The notes: generated by a model not told the origin, from the letters alone. A stretch of 64,000 nt of DNA from Candidatus Aminicenantes bacterium UBA6228 (GCA_002441005.1 DJWO01000002.1:62538-126537), one strand, 5' to 3'; numbered from the stretch's first letter, positions 45,007 through 53,577 are shown. Translations and numbers: made by a program.

Positions 45007-46616
45007 ATGATAACTTTTTTAACCCTGGTCCGATAATCGAGAGGGTTGCCGCTGAAGATAACCAGGTCGGCTCGCTTGCCAGGCTCTAAGCTGCCAATTT
45101 TGTCGCCAACACCGATAATTTCGGCGGCATTAATGGTGATGGATTTTAAAGCTTCTTCTTCCGACAGCCCACCTCTTACCGCCAGCGCCGCCACCAGCGG
45201 TAACTCTTCCAGGGCAGCCAGACCATACTGCGTTTCACTCTCCAATGCAATTTTAACTCCAGCTTTATGGAGACGTGCAGCATTGCTTATTTCAACGTTT
45301 TCTGTTTCCGTCCTTCTTGGCCCAATTCCCATCGGGCCAACAATAACCGGGATCCCTCGCTTGCTTATTTCCTCAGCCACCAGATAGCCTTCGGCACAGC
45401 CTATAAAAACCGCTTTCAGTTTGAACTCATCCACCAACCTGATAGCGCCACTGATATCATCAATTCGGTAGCATTCCATAAAGGCAGGGATCTCTCCCCT
45501 CACCACTTTAGCTAGAGCCTCCAGCTTTAAGTCACGGCGTGGAGGCTGAATCGTGGTCGTGCTCTTCTTTTCCCTTTTGGCCTTAGCCAGACTGTCGTTA
45601 TACTCAGCCCACTGACCAGCGTATTCTCTAGCTTCCAGCAAGGCCTGTCGAATCACATAAATATTCCCCATTCTGGTTGATGGCAACCGCCCTTTGCTGC
45701 CGAAAGCCTGCTTTGGTCCCTCGCCTATTGAAAACTTAACTCCGGCTGGCGCCAGTATTTTCATTTCGTCCACAGTCTGGCCCTTGAGCCGGACCACAGC
45801 CGCCTGGCCCCCAATCACCGACCTGCGACCAGGGCAGATAAGCGCAGCCGTAATCCCCGACGCTCTCGCCTGGGCTATTTTTTTGTCAAAAGGATAAAAC
45901 CCATCAAGCACATCAAGCTGGGCAACGTTCGGCTCTGATAGCTCTTCATTCTCGCTCTGTCCTCGCTCGTCTACCAGGCCAAGCGATGAGTGGACATCAA
46001 TCAGCCCGGGAAGTACCCAGGCCTCCGGTTCATCTATGATTTCAGCTCCTTCCGGGATTGGCAGACCCTTACCGACCGCCTTTATTTTCTCTCCCTCGAC
46101 GATGACAACACCATGTTCGATAGGCGGTCCAGCCATAGTCAGAATCTTGCCGGCTTTGATTACCACTACTCTTGGCCCACCGGCCTGAGAACCAGATTCA
46201 GGTTCGCGGCTGGCATATCCGGCATATCCGGCCGCCAGCAATTCCGGATTAAGCAGATTTAACAAGCCCGGCATTAACCAGCTGACCGCCATCGACAAGG
46301 CCATAGCCAGGACCACATCAGCCAGGACAACACCAGTCAACCTCGCCACTCGCCGCTTAGTTCCGTTCAAAAAAATCCGAACTTTAAGCTTCAAGCCATC
46401 TCCGGGCTTGCCTTCGTTTAGGGCTGCTCTTCGGCCAGGACGATGGGCTTCTTTTTTGATGCTGCCCTCGCCGCCGATTGGGGTCGTTATTTTTATGACC
46501 TCTGTTTTCATCATCGCCCCTTTGACCTCAAAGTCCTTCAGACCTGTTTTCTGATTAATTTTTAGATTGGTTTCATTTGTTTCACAAGCCAATTGGCAGC
46601 TTCTGATATTCCTCAT
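44997..46616 (-). CDS. membrane-anchored amidohydrolase-like protein with lost metal ligands
   Basis: 539 aa from the first ATG; a later start at MMKTEVIKI is possible. A basic cytoplasmic region leads to a membrane helix (about residues 95-120), then an amidohydrolase/imidazolonepropionase-like fold paralogous to the next gene. The metal-binding positions differ: PGLIDVHSSLGL (HxH lost), FMECYRIDD for the paralogue's VHIHVDQADD, and FIGCAEGY for SLAHAEES. It may be a pseudoenzyme or partner subunit. The last two residues (Gly-Thr) and the stop are encoded by repeat R1. Confidence 0.8.
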   Translation of the reverse strand: MRNIRSCQLACETNETNLKINQKTGLKDFEVKGAMMKTEVIKITTPIGGEGSIKKEAHRPGRRAALNEGKPGDGLKLKVRIFLNGTKRRVARLTGVVLADVVLAMALSMAVSWLMPGLLNLLNPELLAAGYAGYASREPESGSQAGGPRVVVIKAGKILTMAGPPIEHGVVIVEGEKIKAVGKGLPIPEGAEIIDEPEAWVLPGLIDVHSSLGLVDERGQSENEELSEPNVAQLDVLDGFYPFDKKIAQARASGITAALICPGRRSVIGGQAAVVRLKGQTVDEMKILAPAGVKFSIGEGPKQAFGSKGRLPSTRMGNIYVIRQALLEAREYAGQWAEYNDSLAKAKREKKSTTTIQPPRRDLKLEALAKVVRGEIPAFMECYRIDDISGAIRLVDEFKLKAVFIGCAEGYLVAEEISKRGIPVIVGPMGIGPRRTETENVEISNAARLHKAGVKIALESETQYGLAALEELPLVAALAVRGGLSEEEALKSITINAAEIIGVGDKIGSLEPGKRADLVIFSGNPLDYRTRVKKVIMGT

Positions 46617-46660
46617 CTTTCCTCCAGAATGTCTAAAACAAAGTCTTCCCGGCGGCTCCT

Positions 46661-46710
46661 CTCATCGTGCCTCATCGTGCCTCATCGTGCCTTTTCGTGC
46701 CTTTTCCCGC
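46661..46710 (+). repeat. 10-bp tandem repeat between amidohydrolase genes
   Basis: Three exact CTCATCGTGC units followed by two diverged ones (CTTTTCGTGC, CTTTTCCCGC) in the 144-base gap between the paralogues. Probably slippage; no coding role seen. Confidence 0.9.
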
Positions 46711-46760
46711 TTTATTTCTCTTTTTGCGCACGCCGCCCTCATTATGTATTCAAGATTTAT

Positions 46761-48158
46761 TCAGGATTTATTCAGGCCGCTAACGACTCTCGGACTTTGG
46801 TACACCTCAACACCGTCAATAAAGACACGCAGCGCTTCCTCCCGGACATCAAACAGATCCCCGCTCCAGACGACAAGATCAGCCTCTTTTCCGGGCTCGA
46901 GGCTGCCTATCCTTTTCTCGAGTCCCATCAGCCTGGCCGGATTTATGGTGATAGCCCGCAAAGCTTCTTCCGGCTCCAGGCCATATTTTACGGCAATAGC
47001 AGCCTGGCTCCTGAGAAACGGCTGCTGAACAACGTCCGCATCGGTCATGATACAGATCTCAACGCCATGGCGGTGCAGATAATCAGCCAGATTGACAAGG
47101 CGGTTGTCGTCATCGTAAACGATCATTCGTGGACCAACGACCACCGTCACTTTTTCGCGAGCCAGGTCATCGGCCACCTTATAGCTTTCTTCGGCGTGGG
47201 CCAGTGACAGCTTTGCGAAACTAAATTCTTTAGCCAGCCGGACGGCTGTCATGATATCGTCGGCCTGATCAACATGAATATGCACAGGTATCTGCCGGTC
47301 GAGAACCAAGGTCATAGCTTCCTTTTTCAGATCGCGTGGTGGCGGTGTGATAGCCGTCGATGGATTCTTCTTTTTCTCATTTTCATACTTTTCCAGGGCG
47401 GCACGATAGTCGGCTGCTTCGAGCATGGCCTGTCTCACCAGATAGGCTGTCCCCATTTTGGTCATCGGCATCTGACCCTTTTGAGAATAGGCTGCTTTCC
47501 GCCCGAGGGCCATTTTCATGTCGGCCGGGAAGAGGATACACATGTTGTCGACTGTTCCGCCGCGAAGCTTGAGGACGGCCGATTGTCCGCCGATAACATT
47601 GCCCGAGCCAGGTCTGATCACAGCCGTCGTGACACCTTCGGCTACCGCCTGCTGGAACTGATTTTTATCAGGTGCGACCCCATCGGGGTGAATCGAATCA
47701 ATAATACGAAGCTGCGGTGTAACCGGATCGCTCATCTCATTATCTTCAGTTATCCCGCCACTTGGTCCAAGCCCGAGGTGTGAGTGAGCGTCAATCAGAC
47801 CGGGCGTAATAATACAGCCGGAAAGATCGATAACTTCTGCGCCTGCCGGAATCTTCAGGTCTTCACCGATCTCAGAAATCCTACCGCTTTTGATGATAAT
47901 CGTGCCACGCTCATAATTCTTACTCGCAGAAGTTAAAATCCTGGCCCCTTTAAGAACGAGAATTCTATCATTATCGGTGGGAGCGTAGGTGCCAGCCATA
48001 ACACTACTGATCAAAAAGAGAAGGAGAGAAGACAGAAAAAGCGAGATCGGCCCGAGACAGGGAATCCTAAGAGCTAACCACCGATCAACCGGCCCGCTCG
48101 AAACCGACTGAATTTCTGCTTGCCTCGGTTCTTTTTTATTAATTCTTTTTAACTCCAT
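46761..48158 (-). CDS. exported amidohydrolase, imidazolonepropionase-like
   Basis: 465 aa from ATG 48158, chosen because GAGGAG lies nine bases upstream; a longer frame runs into repeat R1 and is rejected. An N-terminal basic stretch and hydrophobic segment (LSSLLLFLISSVMAG) indicate export or anchoring. Metal ligands are present: PGLIDAHSHLGL, VHIHVDQADD, SLAHAEES and IMTDADVV. Family members cleave cyclic amide bonds or dipeptides; the substrate is unknown. Its C-terminus carries a duplicated 11-base segment. Tandem paralogue of the preceding entry. Confidence 0.88.
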   Translation of the reverse strand: MELKRINKKEPRQAEIQSVSSGPVDRWLALRIPCLGPISLFLSSLLLFLISSVMAGTYAPTDNDRILVLKGARILTSASKNYERGTIIIKSGRISEIGEDLKIPAGAEVIDLSGCIITPGLIDAHSHLGLGPSGGITEDNEMSDPVTPQLRIIDSIHPDGVAPDKNQFQQAVAEGVTTAVIRPGSGNVIGGQSAVLKLRGGTVDNMCILFPADMKMALGRKAAYSQKGQMPMTKMGTAYLVRQAMLEAADYRAALEKYENEKKKNPSTAITPPPRDLKKEAMTLVLDRQIPVHIHVDQADDIMTAVRLAKEFSFAKLSLAHAEESYKVADDLAREKVTVVVGPRMIVYDDDNRLVNLADYLHRHGVEICIMTDADVVQQPFLRSQAAIAVKYGLEPEEALRAITINPARLMGLEKRIGSLEPGKEADLVVWSGDLFDVREEALRVFIDGVEVYQSPRVVSGLNKS

Positions 48159-48237
48159 ATGTTTATCACTCCTCATTAACTCCGGGCTAACTATTGCTCC
48201 AATTTTATTAAATTCCCGTCGGGTAGGCAATCCAATT

Positions 48238-48356
48238 GGGGACGTGATACTCTGTCCCCAGGGACAGAGTATCACGTCCCTAATTTGCAACTCATTTAAT
48301 TACAACAAGATAGAGATTTGAGATGAGAAAAAAGAGGGACAGGGTATCACGTCCCC
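48238..48356 (+). repeat. R1 repeat, copy 2 (119 bp)
   Basis: Same structure and orientation as copy 1: inverted arms 48239-48258 and 48261-48280 with spacer CA, and a third arm at 48336-48355. The third arm supplies the plsC stop codon. With copy 1 it brackets the amidohydrolase pair. Confidence 0.95.
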
Positions 48357-49033
48357 AATTTTTGAGAAACCTGGGAGGCAAGAGCCGGGATGTCAGCCGG
48401 CGTCTTACCGGCTGTGTCCACCGGTGGATGGAAAATCACCTTAATTTTCCCGCGCCGCGGAAATATTCTGCCTTTCGGCATCAGTTCAAAAGTCCCCTTA
48501 ATGGTAATAGGTATAATTGGCACCTGGGCAGCCACCGCTAAAAAAAATCCCCCTCGCTTCAGGTCGTGTAGCTTCCCGTCGCGGCTCCGCGTCCCTTCCG
48601 GAAAAATCAAAAAAGAATAGCCTTTCTCCTTCATCGCCTGGACAGCCTCATCTATGCTTCTTTTGCCACCACTCATTCTTTTTCTATCGACCGGTATAAA
48701 ACCGGCAAACCTCATTCCGGCTCCAACCACCGGTATCCTGAAGATGCTTTTCTTGAGGATGACCCTGACCCGCTGCGGGATAACATAAAACAAAAGCGGG
48801 CCATCGAGAAAGCTCACATGATTGGCCACATAGACATAACTTTTCGCCGGGTCAACGTTTTCGCGCCCCTCAACTTCTATTTTGAGCCCCAGGATCAGCC
48901 GGCTCACCCCCATCACCCATTTGCCTATATCCAGAACCGGATCCTTTTTCTTCACCGCCCACAAAACCAGCAGCACCGGGCTAACCAGGATGATGGCTAT
49001 CAGATAAAAAATCAGCAAAATGACTGTTCGCAT
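48347..49033 (-). CDS. plsC: 1-acyl-glycerol-3-phosphate acyltransferase (PlsC-like)
   Basis: 228 aa. An N-terminal membrane helix, then the acyltransferase motifs NHVSFLDGPLLFYV (HX4D), GFIPVDRKR, and FPEGTRSRDG, and the binding block VPIIPITIKG. It acylates lysophosphatidate in membrane lipid synthesis. The end KLGT plus TGA comes from repeat R1, so the natural C-terminus may have been altered by repeat insertion. It precedes the amidohydrolases on the same strand. Confidence 0.92.
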   Translation of the reverse strand: MRTVILLIFYLIAIILVSPVLLVLWAVKKKDPVLDIGKWVMGVSRLILGLKIEVEGRENVDPAKSYVYVANHVSFLDGPLLFYVIPQRVRVILKKSIFRIPVVGAGMRFAGFIPVDRKRMSGGKRSIDEAVQAMKEKGYSFLIFPEGTRSRDGKLHDLKRGGFFLAVAAQVPIIPITIKGTFELMPKGRIFPRRGKIKVIFHPPVDTAGKTPADIPALASQVSQKLGT

Positions 49034-49288
49034 TTTTCTGCCATTAATGATAGCTGAAGCTGGCCTTTTTTAATAGTTTTATTCATTATGACTGAAACGG
49101 TTGCCTATCGCCTGGCTATCCTAACTACCCGGCCCCATTCAAGACGGCCAGCGACGGTCACTTCTGATTCTTTCCGCCTTATTCTGGTCTCTAAGTCTCA
49201 GGCCTCAAGCCTTAGATTTCTTTCAGTCTTTGATTTTTTACCAGTTAAAGTTAAAATAAAAACAATAAAGAAGAAAACTGGAGGTAAA

Positions 49289-49465
49289 ATGGCTGGAATA
49301 ACTTTTGCGGTCATAATTGGCATCATCAACCTGTTACTGGTCCTTTTTCAGGTCAGTACTGGAAAAAGGTGGCTTAAGGTCAACTTCATCTGGCACCGCC
49401 GCCTGGGAGTAGTGTTGCTGGTAACGGTAGTTATCCATGCTATTTTAGCTGATCTTGGCCTTTGA
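49289..49465 (+). CDS. small two-helix membrane protein with two His
   Basis: 58 aa, start chosen at ATG 49289 because GGAGG precedes it; a longer frame from 49088 has no protein-like character. Two hydrophobic helices: residues 3-22 and 39-55. His36 and His50 are 14 apart, a spacing seen in b-heme proteins, in WHRRLGVVLLVTVVIHAIL. This resembles a fragment of cytochrome b561/ferric-reductase-like membrane proteins. Function is not established. Confidence 0.6.
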   Translation: MAGITFAVIIGIINLLLVLFQVSTGKRWLKVNFIWHRRLGVVLLVTVVIHAILADLGL

Positions 49466-49646
49466 TTTTCCTGTTGACCAGAAGGAAGCTCGCAGCCGAA
49501 GCTCACTTCGTATCATGATCGCGCCGCCGCCCAAATTCCATCCGGTTTTTCTCAGCACAAGAGATACACGAGAAATACATAGACGCAGATGACCAATGGG
49601 AGAAACTGCTGAAATAGATAAAATATCAGAAAGCCAGGGTAAGAAG

Positions 49647-49682
49647 AAAAAAATAGGAAATATAGATTGTGTCCCCAGTTTT
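49647..49682 (+). repeat. R2 repeat end, copy a
   Basis: AAATAGGAAATATAGATTGT then GTCCCC, three bases before the histidine kinase ATG. Variant B (ATAGATTGTGTCCCC) of the family found at 54.9-60.5 kb. Confidence 0.85.
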
Positions 49683-49685
49683 AAC

Positions 49686-51380
49686 ATGGCGAAACGTCAA
49701 GTTTTATCCGGCTTGAATATTTTCTGGAGGATGATTCTTGGCTATCTGGTGGTCATCTTCCTGGTAGTAGCCATCAGCGCCTACTCCATCCTCAGCCTGA
49801 ATAAAATTAATCGCCTGGCCAGCTCCATCCTCTCTATTGACCAACAGGTGACCGACCTCGAAACAAAGATGACGGACTCTCTCCTTGCCCAGGCTCAGAA
49901 CGAGCAAAAATATCTCGTGACTCGCGATGAATCATATCTCAATCTTTATCTCTCCCAGCGGCAGGCCTTCCTCGAAAATTTCGCCCGGCTGGCCCCGCTC
50001 CTTACTTCACCCGAAGAGCTGTCTTTAAAAGAAAAAATTCAGGAACTATTTTCGCTCTACTCCTCCCATGTGGAACAGCTGATGAACCCGTCTTCCTCAC
50101 CTGCTTCACCCTCTACACTCCCCGCGCCCTCTGCGCCCCCTGCGTCCTCCTCGCCGCCCTCCACACCCCCTGCGCCGTCCTCGCCATCCACATCCTCCAC
50201 GTCCTCCTCATCCCCTCCATCCTCCGCGCCCCTAAATCCTATCTCCTCTCCCTCGACGGCCATCATCGCCAGTGACTACTCTGCGGACAATAGCGCTTTA
50301 CTCGGCAGTGACCCCAAAGCCCTGGTCGATGAGCTGACCGCCTCCCTCGAAAAATTGATTGGCCTGCGCCAGTCGATGATCAACCAGAAGATGGAACAGT
50401 TGCGGCAAATGGGCAACCAGGCCTCCCTCATCACCCAGATTTTGGTCGCGGCCAGCCTGGTCCTGTGCCTGATTCTGGCCTTCTTTATCACCCGCAGCAT
50501 CAGCCGGCCGCTGCGGAAGATCGAAAAGATGACTGAATATATTGGTGACCTGAATTTCGATCACCACCTTAACCTTGGCGTTCATTCGCCACGCGAGCTG
50601 GCCCAACTGGCTCAATCTTTCAGTCAGATGGCTGACCGGCTAAAAGAAATAGATGAGATGAAAAACAATTTCATTTCCCATGTCTCTCACGAACTCCGCA
50701 CGCCCCTGACCTCCATCAATGAAGCCGGCGATTTACTGCTGGATGGGGTGGGCGGAGAGATTACCAGCCGCCAGGAGCACCTGCTGCAAATTATCAAACA
50801 GTGCACCGAGCGGTTGATCAAAATGGTCAATAACCTCCTCGACCTGTCCAAGATGGAAGCCGGCATGATGAATTATGAATTCGTTCAGGCCAGCTTTAGC
50901 CAGATAATTCTCCATAGCCTCCAGGAGCTCGACTTGCTGGCCCGGAAGAAATCTATCCGGCTCGAAGTTCAGCTGGAAGACAATCTGCCCCTGCTTAAAA
51001 TGGATGTTGATAGAATGCAGGAAGTCGTGGATAACCTGCTGAGTAACGCGGTCAAATTTACTCCGGAAGGCGGGACTGTCCGGATTGAAGCCCGCCAGGT
51101 GACGAGCTTTCTTCAGGTCAGTGTGTCTGACACCGGGCCCGGTATTCCCCCCGAGTATCAGTCCAGAATATTTGAAAAATTCCAGGGAATTAAGTCCGGC
51201 CGGACGTCTCAGACAAAGGGAACCGGCCTGGGCCTGTCCATCGCCAGCCATATTGTCAAAGCCCATGGAGGAAAAATCTGGGTGGAAAGCACCGAAAGGA
51301 AAGGAAGCACCTTTTATTTTAGTCTTCCGCTCACTGCTGCCCGGGAGAAAGACCGCCCCGAGGAAAAGAAGGAGAAGTGA
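49686..51380 (+). CDS. sensor histidine kinase, GlrK/QseE-like
   Basis: 564 aa from ATG 49686; an in-frame start 90 bases earlier would translate repeat R2 and is not favoured. First membrane helix about residues 15-38, a periplasmic sensor interrupted by a Ser/Pro/Ala tract (about residues 135-195), second helix, HAMP, HisKA with His335 (FISHVSHELRTPLTSI), and ATPase motifs DTGPGIPPEYQSRIFEKFQ and GTGLGLSIASHIVKAHGG. The kinase-lipoprotein-NtrC order matches E. coli glrK-qseG-glrR. Likely phosphorylates the regulator two genes on. Confidence 0.9.
   Translation: MAKRQVLSGLNIFWRMILGYLVVIFLVVAISAYSILSLNKINRLASSILSIDQQVTDLETKMTDSLLAQAQNEQKYLVTRDESYLNLYLSQRQAFLENFARLAPLLTSPEELSLKEKIQELFSLYSSHVEQLMNPSSSPASPSTLPAPSAPPASSSPPSTPPAPSSPSTSSTSSSSPPSSAPLNPISSPSTAIIASDYSADNSALLGSDPKALVDELTASLEKLIGLRQSMINQKMEQLRQMGNQASLITQILVAASLVLCLILAFFITRSISRPLRKIEKMTEYIGDLNFDHHLNLGVHSPRELAQLAQSFSQMADRLKEIDEMKNNFISHVSHELRTPLTSINEAGDLLLDGVGGEITSRQEHLLQIIKQCTERLIKMVNNLLDLSKMEAGMMNYEFVQASFSQIILHSLQELDLLARKKSIRLEVQLEDNLPLLKMDVDRMQEVVDNLLSNAVKFTPEGGTVRIEARQVTSFLQVSVSDTGPGIPPEYQSRIFEKFQGIKSGRTSQTKGTGLGLSIASHIVKAHGGKIWVESTERKGSTFYFSLPLTAAREKDRPEEKKEK
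50088..50232 (+). repeat. C/T-rich low-complexity tract inside the kinase gene
   Basis: About 145 bases almost all pyrimidine on the plus strand, encoding a Ser/Pro/Ala run in the periplasmic sensor. It looks like a slippage-expanded insertion; length variation between strains would be expected. Confidence 0.8.
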
Positions 51381-51381
51381 A

Positions 51382-52065
51382 ATGTCCCGCTTTACTGGCC
51401 TTACTGGCTCTGCTGGCTTAAACTTGAAAAAGCCTGACCTGTTTCTGACCCTGGCCCTGGCCGCGGCCGTCATAGGTGCTGCCGCCATGACCCTGAGCTG
51501 CTCAACCATGTTTGTTTCTCCACAGAAAGAGGAAATCAAAATCCATCTTTCCCGGGCTGAATATTTCTTTAATCGCAGTGATTATCAAAAGGCCGCTCAA
51601 GAATATGAACAGATTCTGGCCCGGTATCCCCGGAACCCCTGGCAGGATAAAGTCCTGTTTTCCCTCGGCCGGCTTTACGGCCGGAGTGATAATCCTCAGC
51701 GGGATTTTAAAACCTCGTTTTCTTATTTTCAGAGGCTAAAAGCCGGGTTTCCAAAAAGTACTTATATCAAAGAAACCGAAGAGTGGCTCAACTGGCTCGA
51801 AGAGATTATCTCTCTCCAGGAAAAAATTAATTCTCTGCAAACTGAAATCAGTACTCTCCAGGCTGAATTAAATAAGGTCACTGCCGAAAAACTTGAAGCG
51901 GAAAAAGCTCTGTCAACCGAGACTTCGCGTCAGGCGCAAGAAAGAACTGAGCTTGAAAATAAAATACGCCAGCAAAATACCCTGATTGAAAACCTTAAAA
52001 GCCAGCTGGAAAAAATCAAAGAGATAGACGTCCTCACCGAGAGAAAAACCAAAAAAGATAATTAA
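51382..52065 (+). CDS. QseG-like lipoprotein with TPR and coiled coil
   Basis: 227 aa, start fixed by AAGGAG before ATG 51382, two bases after the kinase stop. Membrane segment and lipobox MTLSC place the lipid Cys near residue 40, late for a lipoprotein. A TPR-like segment (EYFFNRSDYQKAAQEYEQIL) is followed by a long coiled coil. In E. coli the equivalent gene product, QseG, sits between kinase and regulator and activates the kinase; this protein has matching size and position but the sequence link is positional. Confidence 0.75.
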   Translation: MSRFTGLTGSAGLNLKKPDLFLTLALAAAVIGAAAMTLSCSTMFVSPQKEEIKIHLSRAEYFFNRSDYQKAAQEYEQILARYPRNPWQDKVLFSLGRLYGRSDNPQRDFKTSFSYFQRLKAGFPKSTYIKETEEWLNWLEEIISLQEKINSLQTEISTLQAELNKVTAEKLEAEKALSTETSRQAQERTELENKIRQQNTLIENLKSQLEKIKEIDVLTERKTKKDN

Positions 52066-52078
52066 TAAGGAGGCCGGC

Positions 52079-53440
52079 ATGGCCGCAGAGAAAATTCTGG
52101 TAGTTGATGATGAAACCAACATCCTGGAAGTTTTAAAAATCAGGCTGGAAGCTGAAGGCTATGCAGTGACGGCCGTCGAGACAGCCGGCGAAGCCATAGC
52201 CAAAGCCAGAGAGGAATTCTTTAATCTGGCTATTACCGACCTCAAGCTTGGCTCGGCCGACGGACTTGAACTTATGGAAAATCTTCTTCTGATTAATCCT
52301 GACCTGCCGGTCATTATTCTGACGGCCTATGGGACCATTGAAAGTGCTGTCCAGGCGGTCAAGAAAGGAGCTTATAGCTATCTGACCAAACCGTTTGATC
52401 ATAAGGAGTTAAGCCTGCAGATCAAAAATGCCCTGGAAAAACAAAGGTTAATGTCCCGGATCAGGGAGCTGCAGACTCTTGTTCAAGATAAATACAACAT
52501 CACCAACATCATCGGCAAGAGCGAAAAGATGAAGAAGGTTTTTGAACAGATTGGTCAGATCGCCGCCACCGACTTTACTGTCTATATCTACGGTGAAAGC
52601 GGCACCGGTAAGGAACTGGTGGCCAAAGCCATTCATTGCAACAGCCTCCGGGCCAGTCAGCCCTTTGTTGCCGTCAACTGCGGAGCCTTGCCTGAGACAC
52701 TCCTTGAAAGCGAGCTCTTTGGACACGTCAAGGGTGCTTTCACTGATGCCCATCAGGCCAAAAAGGGGTTATTCGCCCAGGCCGATAAAGGCACCATCTT
52801 CCTGGACGACATCTCCGAGGCCCCGCCGTCTCTCCAGATTAAACTTTTAAGGGTACTGCAGGAGCAGGAAATCAGGCCGGTTGGTAGCGACGCCAGCCAG
52901 AAGGTTGATGTCCGGGTTATTGTCGCCACTAATAAGGATCTGGCTAAAGAAGTTCAGGAGGGAAGATTCAGAGAGGACCTGTTTTACCGGATCCATGTGA
53001 TTCCGATCGACCTGCCGCCACTGCGGGAGAGGAAAGAAGATATCCCGCTTCTGGCAGACTATTTCCTCAAAAAATACAGCCAGGGACTGAATAAGCCAAT
53101 CGAGGGCATTTCGCCCGAAGCGCTGCACAAAATGATGCTCTACGACTGGCCAGGGAACGTCCGGGAACTCGAAAACAAAATGGAATATGCTGTGGCTATG
53201 TGCCAGAAGGCGGTAATTTCGCCTGAAGACATTTTTCTGGGGCCAGCTGCCAGCAGCGGGGAGGAGCAAGTCAAAGCTTTGGAGGAAGCCAGGCTGGAGT
53301 TTGAGAAAGAATACCTCATTAACCTTCTTAAGATAAACAAGGGCCACGTAGCCAGGGCAGCTAAGATGGCGAAAAGGCAAAGATCCGACATTTACTATCT
53401 CATTAAGAAATATAATATTAACCCGGCCGATTACCGGTAG
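52079..53440 (+). CDS. sigma-54-dependent response regulator, GlrR/QseF-like
   Basis: 453 aa. Receiver domain with phospho-acceptor Asp54 (AITDLKLGSADG), central AAA+ domain with Walker A GESGTGKELVAKA, the sigma-54 contact loop GAFTDA (GAFTGA in most), Walker B TIFLDDISEA, and a C-terminal Fis-type helix-turn-helix (KGHVARAAKMAKRQRSDIYY). The gene starts after AAGGAGG, 13 bases after the lipoprotein gene. A promoter and enhancer of the matching type follow its stop. Requires RpoN, which is encoded here. Confidence 0.93.
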   Translation: MAAEKILVVDDETNILEVLKIRLEAEGYAVTAVETAGEAIAKAREEFFNLAITDLKLGSADGLELMENLLLINPDLPVIILTAYGTIESAVQAVKKGAYSYLTKPFDHKELSLQIKNALEKQRLMSRIRELQTLVQDKYNITNIIGKSEKMKKVFEQIGQIAATDFTVYIYGESGTGKELVAKAIHCNSLRASQPFVAVNCGALPETLLESELFGHVKGAFTDAHQAKKGLFAQADKGTIFLDDISEAPPSLQIKLLRVLQEQEIRPVGSDASQKVDVRVIVATNKDLAKEVQEGRFREDLFYRIHVIPIDLPPLRERKEDIPLLADYFLKKYSQGLNKPIEGISPEALHKMMLYDWPGNVRELENKMEYAVAMCQKAVISPEDIFLGPAASSGEEQVKALEEARLEFEKEYLINLLKINKGHVARAAKMAKRQRSDIYYLIKKYNINPADYR

Positions 53441-53477
53441 GGTCATAATTCAGCAGACAGACAACCCCCGGATGAGG

Positions 53478-53495
53478 TGTCTAAATTTTTAGACA
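53478..53495 (+). promoter_or_regulatory. GlrR-type enhancer site, perfect
   Basis: TGTC-N10-GACA, with the inner bases extending the symmetry to GTCTAAA TT TTTAGAC. E. coli GlrR binds TGTC-N10-GACA. It lies about 195-210 bases upstream of the sigma-54 promoter, a normal enhancer distance. Confidence 0.75.
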
Positions 53496-53559
53496 AAGCC
53501 TCTAAGCCTATCATCTCCCTTAGAAAGCCTGAAAAGCTGGCTTTTGTGGCCTGAATTTG

Positions 53560-53577
53560 TGTCTAAAAGCTTGGAAA
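53560..53577 (+). promoter_or_regulatory. second GlrR-type enhancer site, one mismatch
   Basis: TGTC-N10-GAAA, sharing the inner TGTCTAAA with the first site and starting 82 bases after it. Likely a weaker second binding site. Confidence 0.5.

Noticed and set aside
46567..47207. Plus-strand open frames of 150-200 codons opposite the amidohydrolase genes
   Set aside because: They mirror the coding strand, have no ribosome sites and no protein-like motifs.
48159..48290. Longer N-terminus of the amidohydrolase beginning inside R1 (TTG 48290)
   Set aside because: GAGGAG sits correctly before ATG 48158, and the extension is translated repeat sequence.
44888..48356. R1 palindromes as simple rho-independent terminators
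   Set aside because: The stems are strong, but no T-run follows either arm and the repeat has a 55-base unique middle.
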